From positions 8,122,001 through 8,186,000 of the forward strand of contig OZ316895.1 in NCBI GenBank assembly GCA_973895155.1: a DNA stretch of 64,000 nucleotides. The letters are read 5' to 3'. Of the stretch, positions 21,411-32,994 are shown piece by piece. The notes under the pieces were generated by a model. It saw only the letters and a program-made list of their open reading frames with translations. It was not told the origin of the DNA and searched no databases. Every line of letters starts with the position of its first letter. Position 1 is the stretch's first letter. The translations under genes were made by a program, and so were the position numbers. The DNA comes from Marsupella aquatica. Its lineage: Eukaryota > Marchantiophyta.

Positions 21411-21716
21411 GCAAGGTGGAGCAGTACCGGCAAGAAGTACCAGTCCTCATTGATGGCTCGCAAGGCAAGGCGAGGCAAGGCATTGGGATTCGGGAGCATT
21501 CAGGAGCTTATGAGGCATGGTAGGGTACATTATGAGGCACAGAGGGGAGGGCAAGGCATTAGGAGCATTTGGGAGAGAGGGCTTATGAGGCAAGGAGGGA
21601 GGTCCATTATGATGGCTTGCAAGTTTAGGCAAAGCAAGGCAAGGCAAGGGAGGAGCAAGGGCCGTGGGCATGCATACCATAGGCCATGAGGCAGGCGTAC
21701 CGTGGGCAGAGGCGGA
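21411..21716. repeat. Purine-rich GCAAGG/ATGAGGCA repeat DNA between two Copia elements
   Basis: 306 bp dominated by imperfect GCAAGGCAAGG, GGGAGCATT and TATGAGGCA motifs. Similar G-rich sequence (GGGAGCAATGGCATCGGGAGC) resumes at 28296-28410 after element B. Both elements thus sit in one low-complexity target region. Confidence 0.65.
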
Positions 21717-22060
21717 TGTTAGATATTGCTCTAGTATTGTGACTCATGAGCTAACCATAGTTAGTCTAACTCTGGTTAGGACTTAGCTAATGTTAGCGGT
21801 AATGCTGGTGTGCATATAGCCAGGGCTGATGCTAGACCCTGGTGGAACTTAGGCTCATTGTTACGGAGCTAGATGAGAGATAGGGAGAGCTTGTGCTGTG
21901 GATGCTTGGTATGGCCAGTCGGCCTAGAGTGCAGTAAAACTCTTGTGTGTTCCCGTGGACGTAGCCTCATGTGGAGGTGAACCACGTATCTCTCTGTGTC
22001 GACTATTGTGCGTTGGATGGTTCATGGGCTTGCCATTACAAATATCATCTATGCTCAACA
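21717..22060 (+). repeat. 5' LTR of Copia element B
   Basis: 344 bp, TGTTAG...CTCAACA. About ten differences from the 3' copy at 27952-28295, largely G/A and C/T. Confidence 0.95.
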
Positions 22061-22062
22061 AG

Positions 22063-22074
22063 TGGTATCAGAGC
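22063..22074 (+). other. Primer-binding site of element B (initiator tRNA-Met)
   Basis: TGGTATCAGAGC two bases after the LTR, as in element A. Confidence 0.93.
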
Positions 22075-22833
22075 ATGCCTGGGAGGTGACGAGGTTTTTT
22101 TTGTGATAGGTTTTTTCCAGCGTTCATTGTCGATGGGACATTCGGAGTTTCATCGCATGAAACTCGAATGTGTGTGGTTGAGAGGATAGGTTAGTGAGAG
22201 GGCTTTCTAACGGTGGTTAGAACTTGCTGATCGGTATCCGTGGTGCGGAGGAATCAAAATTTGTGTCGTTCAGGTTTTATTCATGTTTGACGGCTTTTCG
22301 GGGGAGAGACCAGAGTTTGCGTTTTTCAACGGGGTGAGCTGTGCGGTGCGGGAGGGATCGCACATTGTAGCTCCTGTTGAAGGTTGATGCGAGCTGGTCA
22401 TTTTGGTAGCTGAGTTGCTGCCGAGTTGTTACTGAGTGCGTCGTGACGAGTGAAGGAGGTGTTCAGGTTTTTTCACAAGTTATGAAGCTTGTTCCCATCT
22501 GAACCGGGTTTCTCTTTGTGACGTCTGACTCGGTGGAAGAAACGCGGAGTGCCATGGCTCAATGGTTTGATCGCGGTGAGGCGGTCGTTTTGAGCCCGGG
22601 ATTGGCACTTGATGCAGAGTGAAGACGACGTGGCGGAAATTGATTACTCAGTTGTAGCTGCAGACTGTGCCGGTGAAATTCGGCAACATTTCCCGTCGGC
22701 GGCGTTCACTTTACTTGCTTGAAACAGCGACTGATTAGTATTGGACTCCTAGCTTCGTGGGCTACGCGGTGGTGTTGAGTTTTGAGTTTTATGAGAAGTT
22801 TCGAAAAAAGACATTTTTTCGTGATTGTTTCAT
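22075..22833 (+). other. Short untranslated leader of element B
   Basis: Collinear with element A's leader except for the ~800 bp missing after about 22731. The joint carries ACTGATTAG, which looks like filler DNA. Confidence 0.75.
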
Positions 22834-25800
22834 ATGAGTGACTTGGGGGATACTGGAAGAATTGGCGTCAGTGGAGCTTCAGGATCGCGACGGTCAGACC
22901 GAGAGTCTAAGGAGGAGCTGCTACCATTTGAGGAAGAACTATTGACACCGGTACAATCACCGGTGCGGCGTGTAGTGGAGGAAGCTGTGCTACTACCAGA
23001 GCTGTCGGTAGTAGGGAAGAAGAGGGAGATGGCTAGATTTGGAGGAGTGAAGTTTGAGGTGGAGAAGTACGATGGTCGTACTGATTACTTTCTCTGGGAG
23101 AAGCAAGTGAAGGGTGTCCTTCGAGCCATGGGCTTGGCTCATCTGCTCTCTTCGTGAGAGTAGTATGATGGAGAGGAGGAGATTTCTTTGAGATAGTGGA
23201 GATAGGAGCAGGTGATTGCTGTCAAGGGAGTGATGTTATATCTCAAGCCGCACATCATCAAGCAGCTGGATGATTATGCGGATTGCACGTCACTATTCAA
23301 GGCTCTAAGAGATAAGTAGTACCGGGAAGATGCGTCAGACCGACTATACAAGAAGTCTCTCTTGATAAGCCTCAGGCTCAAGGAAGGGAGAAAAATGCAG
23401 GATCACCTGGATGAGTTTGACAGTCTAGCGATGGATCTGTCAAACCTGGGAAAAGAAGTTGAAGATGAGGATAAGGCCTTGCTTCTGCTAAGCTCCTTAC
23501 CATCGTCTTATCAGGGCTTGAAACAGGTGCTCTTGTATAGAGATCTGAAGTCCATTTCGTATAATGAGGTGGTGAGCTCCTTGCTGTCTGATGATGCTCA
23601 GAAAAAGTTGGGTCAATCACAGACAACATCTTCTTCTGGCACTGCGCTCAATGTGAACAGGGGAAGAGGAGCGCAACGCACGAATAGGCAGAACAAGTTT
23701 AGATCTACATCACGGGGGAGATCTAAATCCAGAGGGAAATTGCAAGAGAGGAAGCCTCTTGCATGTTGGAATTGTGGCAAGCCAGGCCACATGAAAAGGG
23801 ATTGTCGAGTAAAGGTCCCTACTGCCTCTGCTAACGCAGAATCGAGCTCGCATGAGGTAGATTTACTCGATGATGATGACATATTGTGATGTCAAGGTTA
23901 TGCTCTCAACGTGGTGTCAAATCCAGGTAATGATGACTGGATTCTAGATAGTGCATGTACTTTTCACATTTGCTCTAGAAGAGATTGTTTCAGTTCTTAC
24001 ACAGTTTCCAACGGGTCAGTGTTGATGGGAAATGGTATCCCATCTCAAGTTGTTGGACTTGGATCTGTAAGATTTCAGATGTTTGATGGTGCTGTGAGAA
24101 CATTGAGGAATGTGAGACATATTCCCAGCATGATGAAAAATCTCATTTCACTTGGAGTTTTAGAGGCAAATGACCATCAGTGGAGTTCTGCTAATGGTGT
24201 CCTTCAGGTTTCAACTGGTACTAAAGTTGTATTGAAGGGAAAGAGACATAGCAATCTATACGTTTTGGAGGGCAGTGTAGTTTGTGATGAAGCCAATGTA
24301 ACCTTATCTCATGAGGAGACGGCCCGGCTATGGCACTTCCGTTTGGGCCACATGAGTGAAAAAGGTTTGGTTATTATTTAGAAAAAAGGATTATTTTCTA
24401 ATTTGCAATCTTGTAAGTTGGAATTTTGTGAGCACTGTGTGCTAGGAAAGCAGCACAGGAAACCCTTTGGAGTTGGAACTCACACCAGCAAGGAGGTACT
24501 TGAGTATGTACATAGTGATGTGTGGGGTCCATCCCCTACTCCCTCACATTCTGGACGGTTATACTATGTCACGTTCATAGACGATTACTCAAGGTATGTG
24601 TGGATATACTTTCTACACAATAAGTCTGATGTTTTTGCCACTTTTAAGGAGTGGAAAGCCCAAGTTGAGAATCAGACCGGTAATAAGGTGAGATATCTTT
24701 GATCGGATAACGACGGTGAATACAGTTCCAGGGAATTTGGAATGTATTGTAAGGAGCAGGGGATTACTCGCCATCTCACAACAAGTTATACTCCTCAGCA
24801 GAATGATGTTTCTGAGAGACTCAACCGAACACTATTGGACCGCTCGAGGAGTATGTTGAGTCAATCATGCTTACCACATGAGTTTTGGGCTGAAGCTGTC
24901 AACACTGCAACTTATTTGGTAAATTTTTCTCCATCCAGTTCTATTGGATTCAAGATGCCATTTGAAATGAGGTACGGGCGTCCAGCAAATTACTCACATC
25001 TGAGGATTTTTGGATGTGATGCTTATGTGCTTACACCTTCCCAGCTTTGATCCAAGTTGGAGTGCAAGTCGAAGAAGTGCATTTTCCTTGGCTAGAAAGG
25101 TGTGAAGGGTTATAGGTTATGGGATCCAGTAACCTGTAAACTAATTGTCAGTAGAGATGTGTCCTTTAATGAATCCAGATCATCAAAGGAGGGGGAGAGT
25201 TCTCAGGACTCCCATACTGACAAGGGGAAATCTCCCATCCCGGACCGGGTTGAGGGGGAGATTAGTCATGATGCAGTTCATGACAGGAGAGATGGAGAAG
25301 CTCCAGGCTTGGAGCTGGTTCCTATGATGGAACAAGAGGAGCAAATTGTTGCTAGGGTACCTCAAATTCAACCAGCAGCAGCAATAGATCAGCCTGAGTC
25401 ATCTACTAGAAGAATTTCCAGGCCTCATTCACAATTGGAGGACCCAAAGGAACGTCACACTCAAAAGTGATCATAGTTTATTATGCTTTAGGATATCATT
25501 TTTAGGGTGTAATGAGATGATATAGAAAATTTGATATACTATACTTAATAAACATCTTATAGGTTGGTAACATTCATTAAACTATCTAGCATTTGAGACT
25601 TTGAAGTTTTCCTTATATGTCCTTCAAAGATTGATAAAAGGACTTGTCACGCAGTGGGTCACATCATTTCAGGACTCAAAAGGACTCTAAAAAATGCATT
25701 TTAGACTATGAAATTTTACCAAAGCATGCATACTAATAGCATAATCTTATATTTCAAAACTTAAATAGTGACACACACTAAACCTTTATGTATAGGACAA

Positions 25801-27745
25801 AAATAATCAGTAATTTTGGCTTATTTAGGGCCATCAATAACAGGATCCCTTAAAATAGTTGAAAACTTGATGTATCTACATGGTGAGGTAGGTTACACCA
25901 TGTAAAATAGTCTTGTGAAAAAATTAGACTTAAATGTCTTGAGATAAAATCATGATGAACCTTTTTCCATGTTACAAAAGTCATTTTTCCCTAAAAAAGC
26001 ATGTTTTTGAGTCCTGAAAGTGGTTCCTGCGAGGTACACCCAATTGTGAATGAGGCCTCCAGTCGTTCTACTAGAGCTCTTACCAGGTATGGTCAATGGG
26101 CAGACTCATCTAAGCTAGATGATATTGACATTGCACTTGATGAAGATGATATGGCTTTGATCTTGGAAGAATGAGAGCCTTCTTTGTATAGTGAGGCTTG
26201 TGCTTCAGAGCATAAGCATGAGTGGAATGCAGCAATGCAGAGGGAGTTGCAATCTTTGAGTGACAACAAGACATGGGAGCTGGTGGAGCTTCCAAGAGGT
26301 CAGCAAGTGGTGGACAGCAAGTGGATTTACAAGTTGAAGGATAGTCCTTCAGAGGGTGGAGACAAGATCTACAAGGCAAGGCTTGTTGCCAAAAGATTCA
26401 CTCAGGAGAAAGGAGTGGATTACAATGAGGTCTTTTCACCGGTAGCTAAGTATTCCACAATTCGGATCTTGTGTCAGCTTGTTATGTTTTTTGGTCTGGT
26501 GATGGATCAGATGGATGTTGTTACTGCTTTTCTCTATGGCAACTTGGAAGAGATGATCTTCATGAGACAACCACTAGGCTTTATGAAGAAGAGCCAAGAG
26601 AACTTAGTTTGCAGATTGCTCAAGTCCTTGTATGGATTGAAGCAGTCTCCCAGATAGTGGAACAAGCGGTTTGATGATTTCATGTTTGCTCAAGGTTTTA
26701 CAAGGATGGTGTATGATCCTTGTGTGTATATGAAATCAGTCAAGAATGATGTATTTGGTTTCATCATTCTGGTTATCTATGTGGATGACATGCTGATTGT
26801 GGCTAAAGATCAATCTGAGGTTGACAGTCTCAAGGCAAAATTGAGTGCTGAATTCAGGATGAAGGATCTGGGTAAGGCCAAGAGGATCTTAGGTATGGAG
26901 ATTTTTAGGAACTCTGAGACTGGACAGTTGTGCTTGAGTCAAGGCCAGTATGCGAGGAAAGTACTTGCACGATTCAACATGGAGAACTGTAAGCCAGTGA
27001 GTATTCCTTTAGCTTCACATTTCAAGTTATCATCGGCTTTCTCTCCTACGGATGCTGTGGAGAAAGGTCTGATGGCTAAGATTCCTTATGAGAAGGCAGT
27101 AGGCAGTCTGATGTATTTGATGACTTGTACTAGGCCTGACATGGCCCTAGCGATGGGCAAGGTCAGCAGATTCATGTCAAATCCAAGGAAGGTACATTGG
27201 GAAGCTGTGAAATGGATTCTCAGGTATGTGAGGGGGAACACAGGACTATGAATTACTATTTGATAACAGATCAGATAAAACGTTAGTTGGCTATGTAGAT
27301 TCTGACTATGGAGGCTGTCTGGATACAAGGAGGTCTACAACTGGGTTTGTATACTCTTGGAGGAGGATGTATCAGTTGGAAATTTACCTTGCAGAAGTGT
27401 ATATCTCAGTCTACTACAGAAGCAGAGTATGTTGCAGCATCAAAAGCAGCAAAGGAAGCAATTTGGTTGGATAAATTGATCGCGGAGATGGGTTTAGAGC
27501 ATGGAAAAATGACTCTAAACTGTGATAGTCAGAGTGCTCTTCACTTGGCTGCTAACCAGGTGATGGATAGCAGGGTGAAGCACATTGATATCAGGTACCA
27601 TTTTATCAGGCAAACAGTGTCTGATAAAACTTTTGAGCTAGTCAAGATTGATGGAAAGCTCAATCCCGCTGATGATTTTACCAAAGTGATTCCTTTGGAG
27701 AGTTTTTCAAGACACTGTGCTACTTTGCAGGTTTTGCATTTGTAG
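22834..27745 (+). pseudogene. Defective gag-pol gene of Copia element B
   Basis: Homologous to element A's polyprotein and with a fuller gag N-terminus. The knuckle is CWNCGKPGHMKRDC, and RT retains YVDD. Stops in the original frame are TGA 23155, TAG 23161, TAG 23194, TAG 23203, TAG 23317, TGA 23887, TAG 24379, TGA 24700, TGA 25048 and TAG 25093 (made by a 3-bp deletion). The nested 637-bp transposon plus its 4-bp duplication shifts the frame. Beyond it are TGA 26172, TAG 26655, a 1-bp insertion near 27230 and a 2-bp deletion near 27349. Where A keeps the original codon, most nonsense changes are CAG to TAG or CGA to TGA. The gag-pol junction TGA and the two gag TAGs are shared with A. Confidence 0.93.
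25421..26057. mobile_element. Nested non-autonomous DNA transposon (MITE-like), 18-bp TIRs
   Basis: Element A shows the empty site. In B the same sequence is interrupted between two copies of TCCA (25417-25420 and 26058-26061). The 637-bp insert has perfect 18-bp terminal inverted repeats, GGCCTCATTCACAATTGG at the left end and its reverse complement at the right. A further 14-bp inverted pair lies inside (25668-25681 and 26005-26018). It is AT-rich and has no reading frame of note, so it needs a transposase from elsewhere. A 4-bp duplication with GGCC termini does not clearly fit hAT (8 bp), Mutator (9-11 bp), Mariner (TA), CACTA or Harbinger (3 bp). I leave the superfamily open. Confidence 0.9.
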
Positions 27746-27940
27746 TGCAAGTAGAGTTATTTAGCAATGTGTGACTATTTGTATATGGATTACTCATTCC
27801 TGTTAGGCTACAGCTTAGTTCTAGTTAACCCTTATTAACCCTTGTGGTTTTTAGGGGGAGACCTGGTTTGGTGATTGTCTAGAACTTCCCGCTGAGGATT
27901 CCATATGGTAGCATTTAGTCTAGTCCCCAAGACAAGAGTC

Positions 27941-27949
27941 AAGGGGGAG
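27941..27949 (+). other. Polypurine tract of element B
   Basis: AAGGGGGAG two bases before the 3' LTR, same as in element A. Confidence 0.85.
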
Positions 27950-27951
27950 TT

Positions 27952-28295
27952 TGTTAGATATTGCTCTAGTCTTGTGACTCATGAGCTAACCATAGTTAGT
28001 CTAACTCTGGTTAGGACTTAGCTAATGTTAGCGGTAGTGCTGGTGTGCATATAGCCAGGGCTGATGCTAGACCCTGGTGGAACTTAGGCTCATTGTTACG
28101 GAGCTAGATGAGAGATAGGGAGAGCTTGTGCTGTGGATGCTTGGTATGGCCGGTCGGCCTAGAGTGCAGTAAAGCTCTTGTGTGTTCCCATGGACGCAGC
28201 CTCATGTGGAGGTGAACCACGTATCTCTCTGTGTCGACTATTGTGCATTGGATGGTTCATGGGCTTGCTGTTACGAATATCATCTATGCTCAACA
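27952..28295 (+). repeat. 3' LTR of Copia element B
   Basis: 344 bp, TGTTAG...CTCAACA, followed by GCAGA, the mutated partner of the upstream GCGGA. Confidence 0.95.
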
Positions 28296-29931
28296 GCAGA
28301 GGCATCGGGACCAAGGGAGTACCATCCGTAGAGGCTCGGTATTGGGAGCAATGGCATCGGGAGCAAGGGATGGGATTGTCGGGCGTGGGAGGCCTTGCAA
28401 GGGAGGGCGGTTAAGCAATCAAGCGGTTATTGAAATTCTCCCAAATGATCAAACGACCTTGAATGATTCCCGCCCAGAATGCAGTTCATAACGGGACAAA
28501 GGACAAAAAATGGCGGTGTTGCCTATTAGAGTTGTAGAGAATTGGCTGCCTTTGGTCTTCTCTCCTAGCGCCTCCCTCTCCAATTTTGGGGCGCCCATAC
28601 CTTAGTTCCTCCCTCTGGTGCTGCCCCCTTTTGTGGGTTACCCCTCTTGTATGTTGGGTTTTGTACAAATTTCACAAGGGGCACCCTTGTATATAAAGAA
28701 TTTGAAGCCCCTATAGACCACAAGGTGGGACTTTTGAATCCCTATGGACCAAAACTTTGCCAAGATTGGGTTAGAATTTATCTATAGCCAAAAATATATA
28801 AAGTATAGCCTACCAATTTTTTCATTAGATCAAAGCTCCCTTTCTCTCCTCGTCCCAACTTTTTTTTTTGCATCTCTCAAAATTTTCTACTTTTTTTGGA
28901 TTTTTTCCCTTTATTTCTATCCTTTTATTCCCCTGCGCACTACAATTCATTTTTCTCTTGGGAGTTGAATTTATTAAAGTAAACTATACAATCACAGGTA
29001 AATACACTCCATAACACGTTACCAGCCTCTAGGGCAGGAAGGGCAGATTGGTCCATGGGATTATTTGTCCAACATGGTGGTTCATCCTAGCTTCACCTTC
29101 TCTGTGCTGGCTTTCTAATGAATTTCAAATGGTGTTTTCGAGGCAAAAAAGAAACAGCATATTGTAAAGTGGCATTCCAAAACGAAAGAGCATATTGCAA
29201 AGGATACATTCCAGGAGGCTTATTTTTTTAACCTTTTTCTAGTTTAGCCATTTTGGCGAATCTCAATAATCTCACAAAAAAGCAGAGGCTACGAATCTTA
29301 CATATCTGTTTTCCTGAATTATTTACTGACCCTTAGATCTCCCTAGATTAAGGATGGCACGTAGATTCTGGCAAATGTGGTCTATGATTAGATCTAGAGT
29401 ATTTTTCGCCCACAGTGGCGATCCTTGTGGGGAGGTGGAATCTGGCGAAGGCATGATTCCTGATAACAAGCTGACAGTGTCCTCATCGTAAATTGTGGTT
29501 GCGTCCTTTCTTTTTGGCCGGTCTCTGAGTGCTTGACATTTCGAGAACATCCTGGCCTTCAGGACCTTTTATTTTAGCACACAGATCTTGCGGCGGAAGA
29601 TGAGCAATCGCTCTCCGCAGGCATGGTGCTGGACTGCTGGTGTCACACAGTCAAATATTTTTTGAGGCCTAGGAATGGCTTTACTACAGACGAGAAAACG
29701 ACCGGAGTACGTGCGACACACAAAGGTGGTGAATGATGACAAGTTGTGGACTTTAATAAGTATCTACTGTCTTGTCGCTTTTTCCGGCCAAAGGAAATGG
29801 GGAGTAGTTGGGCTGTAGCACGGCGTCTTTCCCGAACTCTGCACCGAGTCGTCGATGTTATTCTGCACACCAAACGGCATATGTTCTAGACTGGCCTGAT
29901 CACCAAACAGCCAAGGAGAATCAGTCAATTG

Positions 29932-29939
29932 TGACGTCA
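29932..29939. promoter_or_regulatory. Palindromic TGACGTCA element
   Basis: A perfect TGACGTCA, the C-box/CRE-type site of plant bZIP factors, 393 bp upstream of the strictosidine synthase-like ATG. Its use in this promoter is inference. Confidence 0.4.
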
Positions 29940-30038
29940 CGCTTGGGACTTTGGCAGCGGAGTGGCGTTTACTGTAATGGCAGGTAGCGTTGACGACCCT
30001 GGCGTTTGGAGTAATGCCTGCTTATTACTGTGCTTCGT

Positions 30039-30070
30039 TCTCTCTTTCTCTCTCCCTCTCTCTCTCTTCC
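30039..30070. repeat. CT microsatellite near a promoter
   Basis: A TCTCTCTTTCTCTCTCCCTC-type tract, interrupted by single bases. Pyrimidine patches like this are common just upstream of or within plant 5' leaders. Confidence 0.6.
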
Positions 30071-30331
30071 GCGGTTTGTCGATAAAAATTACTCCTAGCG
30101 GGAGTAGGTTGGTCTTCCTTCAACAAACGTGCTTTGTGCTGTGCTCGATTGCTCGATTGCTCGATAGCTCTCCCTCTTACCCTCTCCATCGGTCCCATTT
30201 TCTTCTCTCATGGAGATTCTAGTGGACTCATAAAAGCTTTAGTATTGAGAGATTAGTAAGGTCCCCAGGGAGAGAGGGAAGAGAAGGGGTGCTGAGCTCT
30301 AGGAGGGGAAGACACAGCTGAGGTCTCAAAC

Positions 30332-32994
30332 ATGGCCTCTCCAGCGGCTTCAATTCTCGGGGTGTTTGCTCTCTTGGGAGCTGTGTACTTAGCCACAGAT
30401 CCTCTTAAGTACAGTGCAATTACAGGACTTGAGAACTTCAAGATTCAAGCAGTGCCCTTACCTCCCAGCGGGATCGCGGAAGCGATTCCGAGAGACAACG
30501 AGAACAAGCTGCAGTCGGCAGAGATTAAATACGGTGGACAAGTTTTCGGGCCTGAGAGTGTGATCTTTGATTCTCAAGGGAGGGGTCCTTACGCTGGCGT
30601 CGGCGATGGTCGTATCATGAGATGGGATGGTGACGAGAAAGGATGGGTTGAATTTGCTGTCATCGTCTCAAACAGGTAAAGCTGCTGAGCTTCCAGCTCT
30701 CTAGCTCTCCTTTCGTACTTTCCAGCTCGATGCTGCTCCCGAAGCCATCCAGATAAATATGTTCTCGGAATGGCCCAGGCTGACATCGCTACTTCTATGT
30801 GTCAGCGCTGTTGGGTTTGTATCGGTAGGATGTGATTTGACTTAGCTGGAGAGACCTCTCATATTCTTCGCATTTTCGTTATCGCAGGACAAAGATTTGC
30901 GAGCAACCACATCCCCTGAGGGCCAATATGCAGTACGAGCACCTCTGCGGCAGACCATTGGGGCTTCGCTTCAACAAGCAGACAGGCGATTTATATATTG
31001 CAGATGCTTACTTCGGTCTCTTAAAGGTTGGGCCCGAGGGAGGAGTGGCAGAGCTCCTCACCGACACAGCCGACGATGGCCAGAAAGTTTCGTTCACAAA
31101 TGATTTGGAGATTGACGACGATGGCACTGTTTATTTTACCGACAGCAGCTCAAAGTACCCCCGGAAGTACGTGTAACTTTCGTTATTCTTAATGTCCAAG
31201 GCGTTGCTTGTTGTGAGAGGAGGATCCTTTCACAACAAGTAGAGATCTCAGATCACATGTTCCTTCGTTCGGACACGGTTATGGATCTCAAGATTGGTCC
31301 TGATTGCATAAGGATTGGACACCAGTCAAGTGCTTTCTTCCAGTTTGGAATCGCATCGCCGAACCTGTTCTTGCAATAGACCTCATTGTTGTCCCTTTTG
31401 AAATTTCATGACATCAGATACGTGCGGAGGACTTGCCTGCTTGGTAGACCATCACCCACCTTACCATTCAAGAAGTCTAGAAGAATGTTGGATGGGCTCT
31501 GGAGCTGGGTCATTCAAGCATTTTGAGGTTGTGACGTTTGTGTTCTGATTCTCGTGCAGGAATTTTTTCCTTATAGTTCTGGAAGCAGAAAGTGGTGGGC
31601 GTTTACTGAAGTGGGACCCCAAGACCAAAGAGACCACTGTGTTGGTTCGAAATCTGTGGTTCCCCAACGGCGTGACATTCAGTAAGGATCACTCATTTTT
31701 GGTCATCGCGGAAACCGGAGTCGGAAGGTGATTCTCTCTTCAAAGTCCCAGCCTAATTTGCTTCCTTCCATGTGCACTTGAAATATAAACTTTGGGTAAT
31801 ATCTGAATGTAATCTGTATCGTCGCTTTATCTCTCTGTTTTCTCTTTGTGCGTGCCTTGCCATTGCTATGGATGAGCAAACATACGTCATGTGGTGAATT
31901 GGTGTAATCGTTGCTAGTCGGAAGGTTCTTTGTTTTTCCACAAATGTCTTAGCACTGGACACGGCCACCTCCTCTCTATTGTCACTTGGTCGTATTTCAC
32001 CCCTGTAGCAGAAGAACTCAACCCTACGACGAATTTGTACATTTCATTGAAACGGTGAATGAGAGATATTTTGAGAATTGTGGGCGGTTCTAGGCAGTGC
32101 TCTGTAACTCCTTATTTGCCGCTCTGGTGCTACTCCACTATATCCTGATATTCCATGTGAATAACGTCTCAAAGATCAATCTACTTGAGATCACCTTGTT
32201 AAGTCACATATGGGAGCAACTTTCTTCTCTCCTGATAACCTAGAACTACAGCCTCGAATATTCATAATAGACTTGGGAGATTTGCTTTAATCTAGCTTTC
32301 AGTGTTAGTATTTCAGTCCCATCCGGGATCTATCCTTATTGTCTGCTAGCCAACAAGCACCTTTCTCATTGGTACGCTGGTTGTGTTAGTTGTCTACGTT
32401 TTACCAGTGCAGTTCTTGTAAGCCGGTGGATGCAGACAAAATGAACAGGACTGTCAGCAAGTTTGTTTTGCTCTGCAATGGATGTTCTGGTCGCTATTGT
32501 TGTGACCTGAGCATGGAACATATGCTGGTGTCTCTCTCTGAGGCCGTTTTGTTCCAGTACAGCACTCACTCACTGTGTTACATGTCTACAGGTTGAGCCG
32601 ATATTGGGTGAAAGGACCTAAGGCTGGCACTTATGAAGACTTCGCTTGGTTGGCTGGGTTTCCTGACAATGTGCGTACCAATGAGAAGGGTGAATTTTGG
32701 GTCGCTCTTTACTGTAGGCGGTCATTTCTTGATACGTACTTGAAGGCCCGCCCCGCCGTCAAGCATGCCTTCCTCAAATTACCTATTCCCGTGAAGTTTC
32801 TGCATTTACTTTTGAGTGGCAAGCCACATGCGAGTCTTTACAAATACAACGAGCAAGGTGAAGTTCTGGAGGTTTTGGAAGATGCAACCGGTTCAGTGGT
32901 GAAATTCATCAGCGAACCTGAGGAGCATGATGGGAAACTATACCTTGGATCCGTGCTGATGCCCCATGTTGCTGTTTACACTGTTCCGAAGTAA
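30332..32994 (+). CDS. Strictosidine synthase-like (SSL/APMAP-type) six-bladed propeller protein
   Basis: Four exons join in frame: 30332-30675, 30888-31166, 31560-31727 and 32592-32994, with GT/AG introns of 212, 393 and 864 bp, giving 397 residues. An N-terminal hydrophobic segment (ILGVFALLGAVYLA) predicts a signal anchor into the endomembrane system. The propeller follows with GPESVIFD, GRGPYAGVGDGRIMRWDG, CGRPLGLRF, LYIADAYFGLLKV, FTNDLEID, VYFTDSSSKY, LLKWDP and FPNGVTF, all typical of plant SSL proteins. The family is related to strictosidine synthase and animal APMAP. Most SSL members are not thought to make strictosidine, and I do not see its catalytic glutamate context, so the substrate is unknown (esterase/lactonase-like activity is possible). 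No defect is visible. Confidence 0.93.

Larger units (their letters stand above)
21717..28295 (+). mobile_element. Copia LTR retrotransposon B (same family, second subfamily), with nested DNA transposon
   Basis: A 6,579-bp element with full 344-bp LTRs at both ends, a tRNA-Met primer site, gag-pol remnants and a purine tract. Target duplications are GCGGA (21712-21716) and GCAGA (28296-28300), one change apart. The LTRs differ by about 10 substitutions, mostly transitions, so B is slightly older than A. LTR sequence places B in a different subfamily from A (AACTTAGG instead of AACAAAGG, CTCATGAGC instead of CTCTTGTGC). It carries a 637-bp nested insertion and more stops and frameshifts than A. 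Confidence 0.95.
28296..30331. other. Intergenic region upstream of the strictosidine synthase-like gene
   Basis: Starts with the G-rich repeat target of element B. A diverged copy of the repeat seen at 2.4 kb lies around 29336-29480 (GATCTCCCTAGAT, TAGATTCTGGC). T-rich DNA occupies 28840-28970. The final ~400 bp carry promoter-like features listed separately. No coding gene is recognised. Confidence 0.5.

Noticed and set aside
23154-23212. Possible small intron in Copia gag explaining the stops
   Set aside because: A GTGAGA donor and GCAG acceptor exist, but splicing would leave a stop at the joint and the ~59-bp length is very short. Inherited mutations fit better.
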